This document shows positions 50,761 to 59,833 of a stretch of DNA of 64,000 nucleotides, in pieces. The translations under genes and the position numbers were made by a program. How positions within the stretch are numbered: position 1 is the first letter of the stretch; each line of letters starts with the position of its first letter. This DNA is from Mesorhizobium sp. (GTDB lineage: Bacteria; Pseudomonadota; Alphaproteobacteria; Rhizobiales; Rhizobiaceae): NCBI GenBank assembly GCA_004963905.1, contig SUGL01000005.1, positions 124,001-188,000 on the forward strand, read 5' to 3'. The notes beneath the pieces are model-generated. The model searched no databases and had not been told where the DNA came from. It saw nothing but the letters and a program-made list of their open reading frames with translations.

Positions 50761-53409
50761 TTGGCCATCAAGCGTCACACTGTCATCGTCGAGGGCACCC
50801 TCGCCTTTCGCATGCAGCGCGTCGCGGCGGCGCGTGCGGGGGACCACGGTCGCGATGTGGCGACGCTCCCCCTGCTCGCTGCCCGCCTTGCGGGCGGCTT
50901 CGCCCGGCCCGCAGACCACGCCGCCCTCGTCCCAATCGTTGCTCGAGCGCTCACCGAACTTGCCTTCGAGGAGCTGGAACCGGTCAAGACGCGCCCGGGC
51001 ATGGCGCGGGCCGTGCTCGCGAGTCTGGCGCGGATATGGGCCGCGGACATTCGGTTCGACGATCTGCGTTATGCGAGCGCCCGTCTGAGCGATCTGGGGC
51101 GCATCGAGGCCTACCTACAAAGCCATCTCCCAACGGGTGCGCTTCTGCCCCGGGACCTTCGCGACCGAGCGATCGCGGGCGTGGCACATGCCCGTGCCAC
51201 GGTTGGCAATCTGTATTTCCATAGGCTGATTTCGATCGACCCGGTGTGGCGGCCGCTGATCAAGGCCCTCGCGGCAGTTGTCGAAATCACTTGGGACGCG
51301 CCCGGCACACACGACCGGAGTTGGTTTCCCGGCACGATTGTGTTCACGACCAGGTCGCCTTCCCAAGATCTGATCTGCGACGTATGTGCCGATCCGCGCG
51401 CAGAGGTCGTCGAGGCGCTTCGCTGGGCTCGCGAGCTGTTGAGCGACGGCAAAACACAGGCCTCCGACATTGCGATCACGAGCGCCGACCTCGGTGCCTG
51501 GGATGACCACATGCTGGTCCTCGCCGCGGACGCTGAGCTCCCCATTCATTTCGCGAGCGGCGTTTCCGCCCTGAGCACTCGCGCCGGCCAGGCGTGCGCG
51601 GCGTTGTCAGACGTGATGATCAATGGCCTGTCGCAGGATCGCGTCCGCCGCCTATCGCTGCTCTCCCCTTATCTGTCGGAAGCCCTTCCAGCTGACTGGA
51701 TGAAAGGTATCCCGACCGAAGCCGGTCTATTTGAACCGGAGCATTGGGCCCGGAGCCTCGAGCCGCTTTCGCGTTCCGATGGTTCCTCTATCGCAGCGAC
51801 CCTCATGCCAGTGCTGCGTGACCTCGATGTCGGACCTCAGGCGGCGGTCAGACTCGGAGAGACCCTGCTGCGGGGTAAGAGCCTCGGCCTTTGGCAAGAA
51901 GCGCTTCGCCTGGGACCGGCTGCGGCGATGGAGATGACCCTTACGTCACTGCGCATCGCTGATGAAAGCGATCCCGCCAACAATGTTGTCTGGGCACGAG
52001 CGGCTGACCTCGTTGGTGCGCCGCGCAAGCACATGCGCCTGATTGGGCTTTCAAGCAGAAGCTGGCCGCGCTCCGATGGTGTGGACCCGCTGCTGCCCGA
52101 TCACGTCCTCAGCGAGCGTGACTTGGTGGACCTGCCCCGGCTGGAACGCGATCGGCTGGCCTTCGAGATTCTCGTCAGTCACCTAGGCTCGCGCGTTGCG
52201 CTGTCCCGCAGCAGGCGCTCGGCCGACGGCGCATTCCTTGCCAGGAGCGCGTTGCTGCAACGAAAGGTCACGGAGCGCCCGCTTTCGCGAACCAGAACGC
52301 CGGAACACGCATTCAGCGAGGGGGATCGTCTGCTCGCTCGTATTGATGATGCGCTCTCCTTGCCACGTATCCAGGCGGTCATGTCCTGTTGGACCGATTG
52401 GACACGCAGGCTGCAGCCCACGCCACATGACGGCGGATTTGGGAAAGAACATCCAGCAGTTGTTCGCGCGCTGAACATGCCGCAATCGGCGACGACCCTG
52501 CGGCGCCTGCTGCGCGATCCGCTCGGCTTTGTCTGGCTGCGGGCCTTGGGAATGACCGCTCCCGAACTCGCCGTTGAACCGTTGCAGCTCGATCCCGTTA
52601 CATTCGGCGACCTCGTGCATGAGTTGCTGCGGCTAGCAATCGAGCGCATCGAACCCGCCCCCAGCCTTGTCGGGGCAACGCCAGAAGAAATCGACAATGC
52701 CCTTGGCGCGGCCGCACGCGACATCGCCGAGCGTTGGCCGCTGACCCAAGCGGTACCCCCAAGATTGTTGTGGCTGGATACCATCGACGAAGCACGACGG
52801 CGCGCCCGCCGCGGCCTGACGATCGACGAACGCTTCGGCCCGGGGACCCGCAGCTTCAGCGAGATCCCCTTCGGCAATCCGCAATCGCCGGCAGAGCGTT
52901 CCGATCCCTGGGACGAGCGCCAGGAAGTCGTGATCGGTCAGTCCGGCATCCGTCTGAAGGGCCGTATCGACCGCGTCGATGTGAAGCCCGACCGCCGCGG
53001 CGTTCGAATGTCTGACTACAAGACCGGCACGGCGCCGCGCAGCGTGCGTGACGTGATTCTGGACGGCGGCGCCGAAGTTCAGCGCGCGCTCTACGCCATC
53101 ACGATCAAGCAACTCATCCCGGAGGTGAGCACGATCATCGCTCGGCTCATATACCTCGACACGATGGGGTCTGCAGCAGGCCTTGATGGCGACATCCTCA
53201 AGCGAGCGGAGGGAACACTGCTCCGCTTCATCGACATCGCGGTCGAAGGGCTCAGGAATGGCGTCGCTTATCCCGGGCCAGACGCTTTTGCAGGCTATAA
53301 CGACCTCAGAATCGCGCTGCCGGCAGCGCTCGACCGCTATCAACGGCGCAAGGAGGAAGGCTTCAACGCCGCTCAGCAAAGGCTCGCGCCACTTTGGGCG
53401 GAGCCGTGA
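50761..53409 (+). CDS. AddB-like protein with PD-(D/E)XK nuclease
   Basis: An 882-residue protein. The C-terminal nuclease has GRIDRVD (Asp737) and SDYKTG (Asp752, Lys754), the PD-(D/E)XK core, followed by ALYAITIKQLIP. The long N-terminal part resembles the inactive helicase of AddB, with RLIGLSSRSWPRSDGVDPLLPD in place of the usual GLxEGxxP segment, and shows no Walker A. A TTG start is used; no strong ribosome site is visible. It overlaps the AddA-like gene by one base. The Xre-RES context argues for an accessory, defence-type copy. Confidence 0.75.
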   Translation: MAIKRHTVIVEGTLAFRMQRVAAARAGDHGRDVATLPLLAARLAGGFARPADHAALVPIVARALTELAFEELEPVKTRPGMARAVLASLARIWAADIRFDDLRYASARLSDLGRIEAYLQSHLPTGALLPRDLRDRAIAGVAHARATVGNLYFHRLISIDPVWRPLIKALAAVVEITWDAPGTHDRSWFPGTIVFTTRSPSQDLICDVCADPRAEVVEALRWARELLSDGKTQASDIAITSADLGAWDDHMLVLAADAELPIHFASGVSALSTRAGQACAALSDVMINGLSQDRVRRLSLLSPYLSEALPADWMKGIPTEAGLFEPEHWARSLEPLSRSDGSSIAATLMPVLRDLDVGPQAAVRLGETLLRGKSLGLWQEALRLGPAAAMEMTLTSLRIADESDPANNVVWARAADLVGAPRKHMRLIGLSSRSWPRSDGVDPLLPDHVLSERDLVDLPRLERDRLAFEILVSHLGSRVALSRSRRSADGAFLARSALLQRKVTERPLSRTRTPEHAFSEGDRLLARIDDALSLPRIQAVMSCWTDWTRRLQPTPHDGGFGKEHPAVVRALNMPQSATTLRRLLRDPLGFVWLRALGMTAPELAVEPLQLDPVTFGDLVHELLRLAIERIEPAPSLVGATPEEIDNALGAAARDIAERWPLTQAVPPRLLWLDTIDEARRRARRGLTIDERFGPGTRSFSEIPFGNPQSPAERSDPWDERQEVVIGQSGIRLKGRIDRVDVKPDRRGVRMSDYKTGTAPRSVRDVILDGGAEVQRALYAITIKQLIPEVSTIIARLIYLDTMGSAAGLDGDILKRAEGTLLRFIDIAVEGLRNGVAYPGPDAFAGYNDLRIALPAALDRYQRRKEEGFNAAQQRLAPLWAEP

Positions 53410-56400
53410 TGCTGAGCGATGCCGTCGAACGCAATCGTGTTCTCACCGAACTCGACAAGACGCTGCTGGTCGAGGCGGCGGCGGGCACGGGCAAGACATC
53501 TCTGATTGCCGGCCGCGTCATCATGCTGATGCTGAACGGTGCACCACCTCGCGGCATCGCAGCGATTACGTTCACCGAATTGGCCGCCAGTGAGTTGTCG
53601 CTCCGCATTCGCGAATACGCAACGCAACTGCTAGCGGGCGATATCCCGAAGGTCCTGTGCGGCGCTGTCAGTCTTGAGCTGCTCAATGACAAAAGGGCTG
53701 TCCTCAGCTCGGCGATCGATGCCTTCGACGAAATGACCGCATGCACGATTCACGCGTTCTGCCAGCAGATCATCATGACCTACGCCGTCGAAACGGGGCT
53801 CGACCCCGGATCACAGATGATGGATGCGCCCGCCGCCGATGCGATGTTCGAGAGCGTCATCTCGGGCTGGCTGTTCGACCGCCTCTCCCACGGAGCCCAC
53901 GAAGGTGAGGATCCAGTGGCTGTCCTGTCCAAGTTTGAGCCGCTAAAGGTCGTCAAGGACAGCTTTGATCTTGCCAAGCTCAAGCTGGCGCACCCCGGCG
54001 CCGGTACCGTCCCTGTCGACCTCTCGCTGCGCAAGGACATCGACTTTGTCGAAAGCGTGCGGGCCTTTCGGCGTTGGCAAGCGAACTATCCCAAGGAGCG
54101 CAGCACCGGATCATTGGTCCAGGAGCTCGAGACTCTCGCCGAATTCTACGAGAACTGTTTCGAGACAGAGCCAAGCTTCTCCCGGCTATGGGAGCTCGCG
54201 GACCCGCCGCGCACGGCCTCGATGAAATGGAACGAGTTTACCTTCACTGAGCCGCGCAATCTTGGCCGCTGGAAATCGGCGTATGGAAAAGACGACGGCA
54301 CGGCACTCTGCCAGCAGGCCGACGAGCACTTCCGCACCTGTGTGACTCGGTTTTCTGATCTACTCGGTCAGATCGGCGATGCCATGGTCGGACAGATGTC
54401 GCGTGCCCTCGAGCCGGTCACGGAGCTCTACAGGCAACGCAAGGAAAACGCGGCTGTCCTCGATTTCGATGATCTGCTGCAGCGCGCCCATGTCCTCGTC
54501 ACCACCAATGATGTCGTCCGCGCCGCGATAGGTGAACGCTTTGCGCATATCCTCGTTGACGAATTCCAGGACACCGATCCGATTCAGGCCAGTATCCTGT
54601 TTTCGATCTCGGCCTGCAGCATGCCCGATCGATGGCAAGACGCCGACCTTCGCGATGGGGCGCTGTTTGTCGTCGGCGATCCCAAGCAATCCATCTACGC
54701 GTTCCGGGGCGCCGATATCGATAGCTACAAACAGGCGAAGCAGGCCATTGCCCGTCTCGGCGATGATCGCATCATCCATATCGGTGCCAATTTCCGCTGT
54801 CAGCCAGGCATCATCGACTACGTGAATAGCGTGTTCCAGCCGGTCCTCGATGCAGACGGACAGCCGAGCTATGGCGCACTCACTGCCACACGCGACGGGG
54901 CATTGCACGGACTCCCGTGCGCGTCGCATGTGGCCATAGGCGATGGCCAGAAGGCGAAGATGGCGCAGCAGCGGGATGACGAGGCGGCCGTCGTTGCAGA
55001 AATCTGCTCAAAGCTCATAGGCACCATCGAAATCGAGGACGAGCACACCGGAGCCCGGCGCCTCCTCGAGGCGGGCGACATCGCACTCCTGGCTCCAACC
55101 GGCACCGAGCTCTGGCGCTACGAACGCGCACTGGAAGCGCTCGGGCTCGCTGTTGCGTCGCAGGCTGGCAAGACGCTGTTCCTGCAGCAGGAAACACAGG
55201 ACGTCCTGGCGCTCTTGCGCGGGCTGGCGGATTCGCGCGACCGGCTTGCGTTCGGTGCCTTCATGCGCGGACCGATGGTCGGCCTCACCGACGAAGAGTT
55301 GCTCGACATTGCCGAAGCGGTCCATCAGGCCGGACCCGGGGCCTCCCCCACCGGCCTATTCGACATCACCACACCGCCCGCCCTGGTGTCCCATCGCGTT
55401 GCCCGCTCCGTCCTTGAAACCCTGCAAAAACTTCGCGCGCGCGTGAACGTCACCACGCCACGCGTACTCTTGGCCGAGGCAATCGAGCAGCTCCACTTGC
55501 GAGTCGCGTTGTCTGCCCGCAGCGGCAATAATCGTGCCGCGCGCTCGCTTGCCAATCTTGATCGGATTGTCGAGCTCGCGCGGCCCTTTGATATCCGAGG
55601 ACTCAGGGCCTTCGTTCGCCATCTCCAACTTGACTGGGATCGCCGCGCCTCGCGCCAGGAAGGACGGATCGACGCCTCGAGAGACGCGGTCGAGATCGTG
55701 ACCATTCACAGCGCGAAAGGTCTCGAATGGCCGGTGGTGGTCCCCATCAACATGGGCACGCAAGCGAGGCCCTCTGAGCGATTTGTGCATCGGCATTCCG
55801 ACAACACGCTGCACTGGGTCATAGGGGGCGTTTCCTCCTCTGCGCTTTCGCTTGCACGCGCGGAGCAGGCGCGGCGCCAGGCGCTGGAAAATCAGCGCAT
55901 GTGGTATGTCGCGTGCACGCGTGCCCGCGATCTCTTGATCGTGCCCTATCTTTCCTCGGCGGGACCGGCTGCCTGGTCGAAACTGGTCAATCTCAGATTT
56001 GACCTGCTCGATGAACTGAAATTCAATGCGCTCAAGCCACGACTGACCACCGGATCGAAGGCCGTGGCTGTCTCCCAGGACGCCGAAACATTCGCCCGGC
56101 AGGCCGCTATCGTGCAGACCGCGACGCCGGCGCTGCGCTGGGTGAACCCCAGTGTTCATGACGCCGATCGAGCGGAGATCCTCACCCCCGCCACGGCTAT
56201 CGAGCCGGGCAGCACATTCGAATATGTCGAGCCGGTCGGCGCCGGCAGAATTCGGGGACTGATCCTGCATAAGCTCATGGAAGAGCTTTTGACCGGAGAA
56301 CTCTCGCCGCAGGATCATGTTGCCGCCCGGGCGGAGCGCCTTCGCGACGAGCTTCTTGCCCTCGAGCCCACAGACGAGCTCCCGGTTGCGGGCGAACTCG

Positions 56401-56717
56401 CGGCGACAGCGTTGCAGACGTTTCGGCTCCCTTATGTGCAGCGTCTCCTGCCGATCCTTGTACCGGAGCTCTCCGTCTGGAGTGAGTTGGACCCCGGCAA
56501 TCTTCTCTCTGGCCGTGTCGATGCGATCGCTATAGAGGACGGTAAGGTCCTGGAGGTTCTGGACTGGAAAAGCGATCGTGACACGGACCTGCACCGAACC
56601 GCATATATCCAGCAGTTGCAGCGCTACCTTCTGGCAACCTCGGCCGCGCGCGGTGCTATCGTATACATGACCACGGGAGAAATTGTGCCGGTACTGCCCC
56701 AGATTGGAGCTCAATAG
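53409..56717 (+). CDS. AddA-like UvrD/RecB helicase-nuclease
   Basis: An 1102-residue superfamily 1 helicase. Motifs in order: VEAAAGTGKTSL (Walker A, Lys29), ITFTELAASEL, HAFCQQI, ILVDEFQDTD (Asp384, Glu385), GDPKQSIYAFRGAD, TIHSAKGLEWPVV and WYVACTRARDLLIV. The C-terminal RecB-type nuclease has GRVDAIA (Asp1038) and LDWKSD (Asp1052, Lys1054). With the AddB-like partner it would unwind and chop double-stranded DNA ends. Start overlaps the AddB stop; the longer upstream frame is rejected. Confidence 0.85.
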   Translation: MLSDAVERNRVLTELDKTLLVEAAAGTGKTSLIAGRVIMLMLNGAPPRGIAAITFTELAASELSLRIREYATQLLAGDIPKVLCGAVSLELLNDKRAVLSSAIDAFDEMTACTIHAFCQQIIMTYAVETGLDPGSQMMDAPAADAMFESVISGWLFDRLSHGAHEGEDPVAVLSKFEPLKVVKDSFDLAKLKLAHPGAGTVPVDLSLRKDIDFVESVRAFRRWQANYPKERSTGSLVQELETLAEFYENCFETEPSFSRLWELADPPRTASMKWNEFTFTEPRNLGRWKSAYGKDDGTALCQQADEHFRTCVTRFSDLLGQIGDAMVGQMSRALEPVTELYRQRKENAAVLDFDDLLQRAHVLVTTNDVVRAAIGERFAHILVDEFQDTDPIQASILFSISACSMPDRWQDADLRDGALFVVGDPKQSIYAFRGADIDSYKQAKQAIARLGDDRIIHIGANFRCQPGIIDYVNSVFQPVLDADGQPSYGALTATRDGALHGLPCASHVAIGDGQKAKMAQQRDDEAAVVAEICSKLIGTIEIEDEHTGARRLLEAGDIALLAPTGTELWRYERALEALGLAVASQAGKTLFLQQETQDVLALLRGLADSRDRLAFGAFMRGPMVGLTDEELLDIAEAVHQAGPGASPTGLFDITTPPALVSHRVARSVLETLQKLRARVNVTTPRVLLAEAIEQLHLRVALSARSGNNRAARSLANLDRIVELARPFDIRGLRAFVRHLQLDWDRRASRQEGRIDASRDAVEIVTIHSAKGLEWPVVVPINMGTQARPSERFVHRHSDNTLHWVIGGVSSSALSLARAEQARRQALENQRMWYVACTRARDLLIVPYLSSAGPAAWSKLVNLRFDLLDELKFNALKPRLTTGSKAVAVSQDAETFARQAAIVQTATPALRWVNPSVHDADRAEILTPATAIEPGSTFEYVEPVGAGRIRGLILHKLMEELLTGELSPQDHVAARAERLRDELLALEPTDELPVAGELAATALQTFRLPYVQRLLPILVPELSVWSELDPGNLLSGRVDAIAIEDGKVLEVLDWKSDRDTDLHRTAYIQQLQRYLLATSAARGAIVYMTTGEIVPVLPQIGAQ

Positions 56718-57201
56718 CCCCGCGAAGCCTGCACGTCCGCCTTGGGTTGGTTCTTCGGCCCCTTCAAGCAGAGTTTGCCTGATCGGCTTCGCGCCACATC
56801 TCATTCGCCTTCTCCGCACCCGATCGCATTGTGGGGACAAAATGTTCGGCGTCCTATCGGTGCACCGGAGATGGAGCTCTTATGGTGTTGTGACATCGAT
56901 AGGTTCTTAGCTGCGGTTCAGTTGCCGCGTATTCTACCGATTATTTGGGAAGCAGCTTAGTGACAAAGATAAACTGCGTCCCGAAGGGACTGCCCCTTCG
57001 TGCCTACCGCGACCGCGATTGAGCCAGAACTGTGCGCTGTTGCCGAACTAATGACTGAGCCGCCTCAGAATATGGAAATCGAGGCACCTTGCGAAGCTAT
57101 CCGCGTCTGGGATCAGACTGCAGAACTGTGATTGCGGTAACCTAAAGCGGCCATATACCATCGATCGGGGCAAATTCGATGATTCGGGGCGAACATTTCT
57201 G
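56718..57201. other. Intergenic stretch, no firm gene
   Basis: About 480 bases. A plus-strand frame at 56742-56960 ends in a plausible helix (MELLWCCDIDRFLAAVQLPRILPII) but lacks a ribosome site, so I leave it out. The right end is lower in GC and may hold the promoter of the HerA-like gene. Confidence 0.35.
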
Positions 57202-59388
57202 ATGGGTGACAATCCTTACATTCAGACGAGAAATCGTGTCATCAGCCTTGTTGTTTACTCCCTGCTCCTGTTTGTCATTCAATGGAAAGTCGTGGCCACC
57301 GGCCTTACGCCGAACGAGAATGCAATCTGGGCCTATAGTGGCTTTGCCAGTCTTCTGTTCGGCAGCCGTCTGCTCAACCCGCATTTCACTCCGCCGGCGG
57401 ATGCGGCTACAAATAGCTTTGTCGCGCTAGCCGCCATTGTTGCGGGTTCCACGGTTGCCCGTTCTAATTCATGGGAACTGACGCTGATCTGGGCCATCGC
57501 GCTTCTCTGCACCCTTGTTTGCTTGGCGTCGGTTGTAGTGCTGCTCGTACGCGTACCGGTCGGGATCGAAACGCGCCTATGGGTGCGCGCCGCTGACCGC
57601 GCAGTGCGGAGCCTAGGCAGCCCGACCGTTATCTTCACAGTTCTAATTCTTGCCTGCATCTGGCTGTTTCACCGGACGCGCATGGACGAGGCCATCGCAA
57701 TAATGACGGTTTGGGCGGTGATCGTCGCCCTGCGCCCGGTCGAGGCTGTCCTGGCATTTGGCAATTGGTTGTCAGAACAGGAAGGTGCGGTGCATACGCA
57801 AGGGGTCATTGGGCCGATAGCGGCGCACCAGTCGCCGGGCATCGTCCTCGTTCGGCAGATTGGAGATAGCAGCGTTGAACGCGGCACTCCGCTCGTTGTC
57901 GCAGACAACAACGGGCCGTGGATGCTCGGCGTGGCTCTCAACTACGTGGGCCGAGACGAGGGCAATCTGCTACGCGTCCTGACCGTCCGGCTCCCAGGTG
58001 AATTGAAGGATCGCATCCGCAAACTTCCGGATACTAGGGGCGCAGCGATGGCGGTTGCGCTGAGTGCGACGCCCGATGAGCTGGGTAGTGTCCCGGAGAT
58101 ACAACGGATCAATCGCCTCTGTGGTGTGGTGGTCTCGGACACGAGTCTCGACTATGTGCTGTTTGAGGTCACAGAGGAGAGCGAGCTCGCCGAAGGGCGG
58201 CTGGTCGAGACGCGAATTGGGGCTTTCCATGCCATGTTCCAGATAATTGAAGGCCTGACGCGCGAGGATATCGTCCAGCAAAAAAACACCTATGGCTATG
58301 CGCGCGCAAAGGCCCGCAAGATCGGCAGATGGGATGCTGATGCGGGCAAGTTCATTCCGGTGAAGTGGCTTCCAAGAATGAACGCTCCAGTCTTCCTGCT
58401 TGAAGCTGAGGCCGTTGCAGCAACTGCGGATGCCATCGGCCATTTTCCCAATACCGGCTTCGGCGTCAGCCTCGATATGTCCGCTGCCGTTACGCACAAC
58501 ACGGCAGTGCTGGGGATTCTTGGAATCGGAAAGAGCTATCTTGCTATCGAATTGGTCGAGCGCATGGTCGCCGGTGGCATCAAAGTTATCTGCCTTGATC
58601 TCACAAATCAGTATGCTCAGTTGCTGGCTGAGTTCCTCGATCCAACTCATGAGGAAGCGCAACGTCTCGCGTTGGTCGCTGCGGGTGAAGGGGGTGTTCC
58701 ACATCAGAATCAAGAACAAGGCGGAAGTCATCTGCGATTTCGACAGGAGGTTACGCACCAACTGCGGGCGTTCTTTGATCCGGCGCAACAACGCTTCTTG
58801 AAGGTAATCAATCCGGCTCAGTTCGAGGTCACGCGCCAGGCGAGTGGGATGTTCAACAACAATGCCAATATGGCAACGCTGACGCCGACGGAAATCACCG
58901 CGATTATCTCTGATGCGGCGCTGACAGTCTGTCAGGAATTGGGTATGACTGATCAGGCCCGCGTCTGCCTCGTCTATGAGGAGGCGCATTCATTGGTGCC
59001 TGAGTGGAATTCGGTCGTCGCCGAAGGCGACAAAGCGGCGACGGCGCGCAGCGCCCGCGCTATTCTTCAAGGCCGAAAGTACGGGCTGGGGTGTCTTCTT
59101 ATCACGCAGCGCACGGCGAACGTGACCAAGACCATCCTCAATCAGTGCAACACGATATTCGCGATGCGCACGTTCGATGATACGGGCAAAGACTTCTTGT
59201 CCAACTACATCGGCAGCGACTATGCTGGGGTATTGCCGAGCCTCGAAGCTCGTCACGCCGTTATTTTCGGCAAGGCGTCCTCCTGCGAGAATCCTGTGCT
59301 GATACGCCTTAACGACCGCGATGCGTTCGTGGCCACGTTCAGGGCAGATCATCCAGTCCCAGCGCTGCCCGCACCTCCGGCGGCCTAA
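57202..59388 (+). CDS. Membrane-anchored HerA-like ATPase
   Basis: A 728-residue protein. The first 190 residues hold four to five hydrophobic helices (VISLVVYSLLLFVIQWKV, LTLIWAIALLCTLVCLASVVVLLV, VIFTVLILACIWLF). The HerA/FtsK-type ATPase follows: GILGIGKSYLA (Walker A, Lys444), VCLVYEEAHSLVPEW (Walker B) and GLGCLLITQRTANVTKTILNQCNTIFAMR. Soluble HerA pairs with NurA in end resection, and HerA-like ATPases recur in defence systems. A membrane-tethered form without NurA next door is unusual. Stands alone after the helicase genes. Confidence 0.8.
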   Translation: MGDNPYIQTRNRVISLVVYSLLLFVIQWKVVATGLTPNENAIWAYSGFASLLFGSRLLNPHFTPPADAATNSFVALAAIVAGSTVARSNSWELTLIWAIALLCTLVCLASVVVLLVRVPVGIETRLWVRAADRAVRSLGSPTVIFTVLILACIWLFHRTRMDEAIAIMTVWAVIVALRPVEAVLAFGNWLSEQEGAVHTQGVIGPIAAHQSPGIVLVRQIGDSSVERGTPLVVADNNGPWMLGVALNYVGRDEGNLLRVLTVRLPGELKDRIRKLPDTRGAAMAVALSATPDELGSVPEIQRINRLCGVVVSDTSLDYVLFEVTEESELAEGRLVETRIGAFHAMFQIIEGLTREDIVQQKNTYGYARAKARKIGRWDADAGKFIPVKWLPRMNAPVFLLEAEAVAATADAIGHFPNTGFGVSLDMSAAVTHNTAVLGILGIGKSYLAIELVERMVAGGIKVICLDLTNQYAQLLAEFLDPTHEEAQRLALVAAGEGGVPHQNQEQGGSHLRFRQEVTHQLRAFFDPAQQRFLKVINPAQFEVTRQASGMFNNNANMATLTPTEITAIISDAALTVCQELGMTDQARVCLVYEEAHSLVPEWNSVVAEGDKAATARSARAILQGRKYGLGCLLITQRTANVTKTILNQCNTIFAMRTFDDTGKDFLSNYIGSDYAGVLPSLEARHAVIFGKASSCENPVLIRLNDRDAFVATFRADHPVPALPAPPAA

Positions 59389-59833
59389 GCCGCACTTGAG
59401 CAGTAAGGCCGGTCCTGATACCCCCGCTGTAAGACGGCGGTGGAGTGCCGCCCCCGCCGTACGCGAGTGAAAATTTTTCTGATCGGCCAGTTCCTCCTCC
59501 CGCACCCTCCGCCGTGCAATCCACATTCACCGAGGGCGAATGTTACCGGGCCGGCGAGATTGCCCTGCTTTGTTCGTATTTGATCTTGCAGAGTCCGAGA
59601 TCGGAAATGGCATCAGGCAACATTGGCCGCTCCGCGGCATCGTCGCGGCCTAGTGCGAGCGCATCATTTGTATTCGCATCCGAGCCCACATCATACTTTG
59701 CCCGCGTCCCTCAAGGTCTTGCAAGGCGATGCGATTGCTCATCTTATATAAGCCCCTCGCGAATTTCACGGGAACGCAGCGCGGTCGCTATCATACGGGC
59801 CTACTTGTCCTTCCCAGGTTGCTCAGGATTTTC
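59389..59833. other. Intergenic stretch before the reverse transcriptase
   Basis: About 445 bases with no credible gene. If the reverse transcriptase uses a linked non-coding RNA, this is where I would expect it. I see no retron-like inverted repeats with the right layout. Confidence 0.35.

Noticed and set aside
50761..56717. Calling the nuclease-helicase pair the chromosomal addB and addA genes
   Set aside because: Their position in an operon with Xre-RES and the lack of housekeeping neighbours argue for an accessory pair, so I give no gene symbols.
55356..56840. 494-codon minus-strand frame opposite the AddA-like gene
   Set aside because: Antisense to a helicase with all SF1 motifs; no domain pattern of its own.
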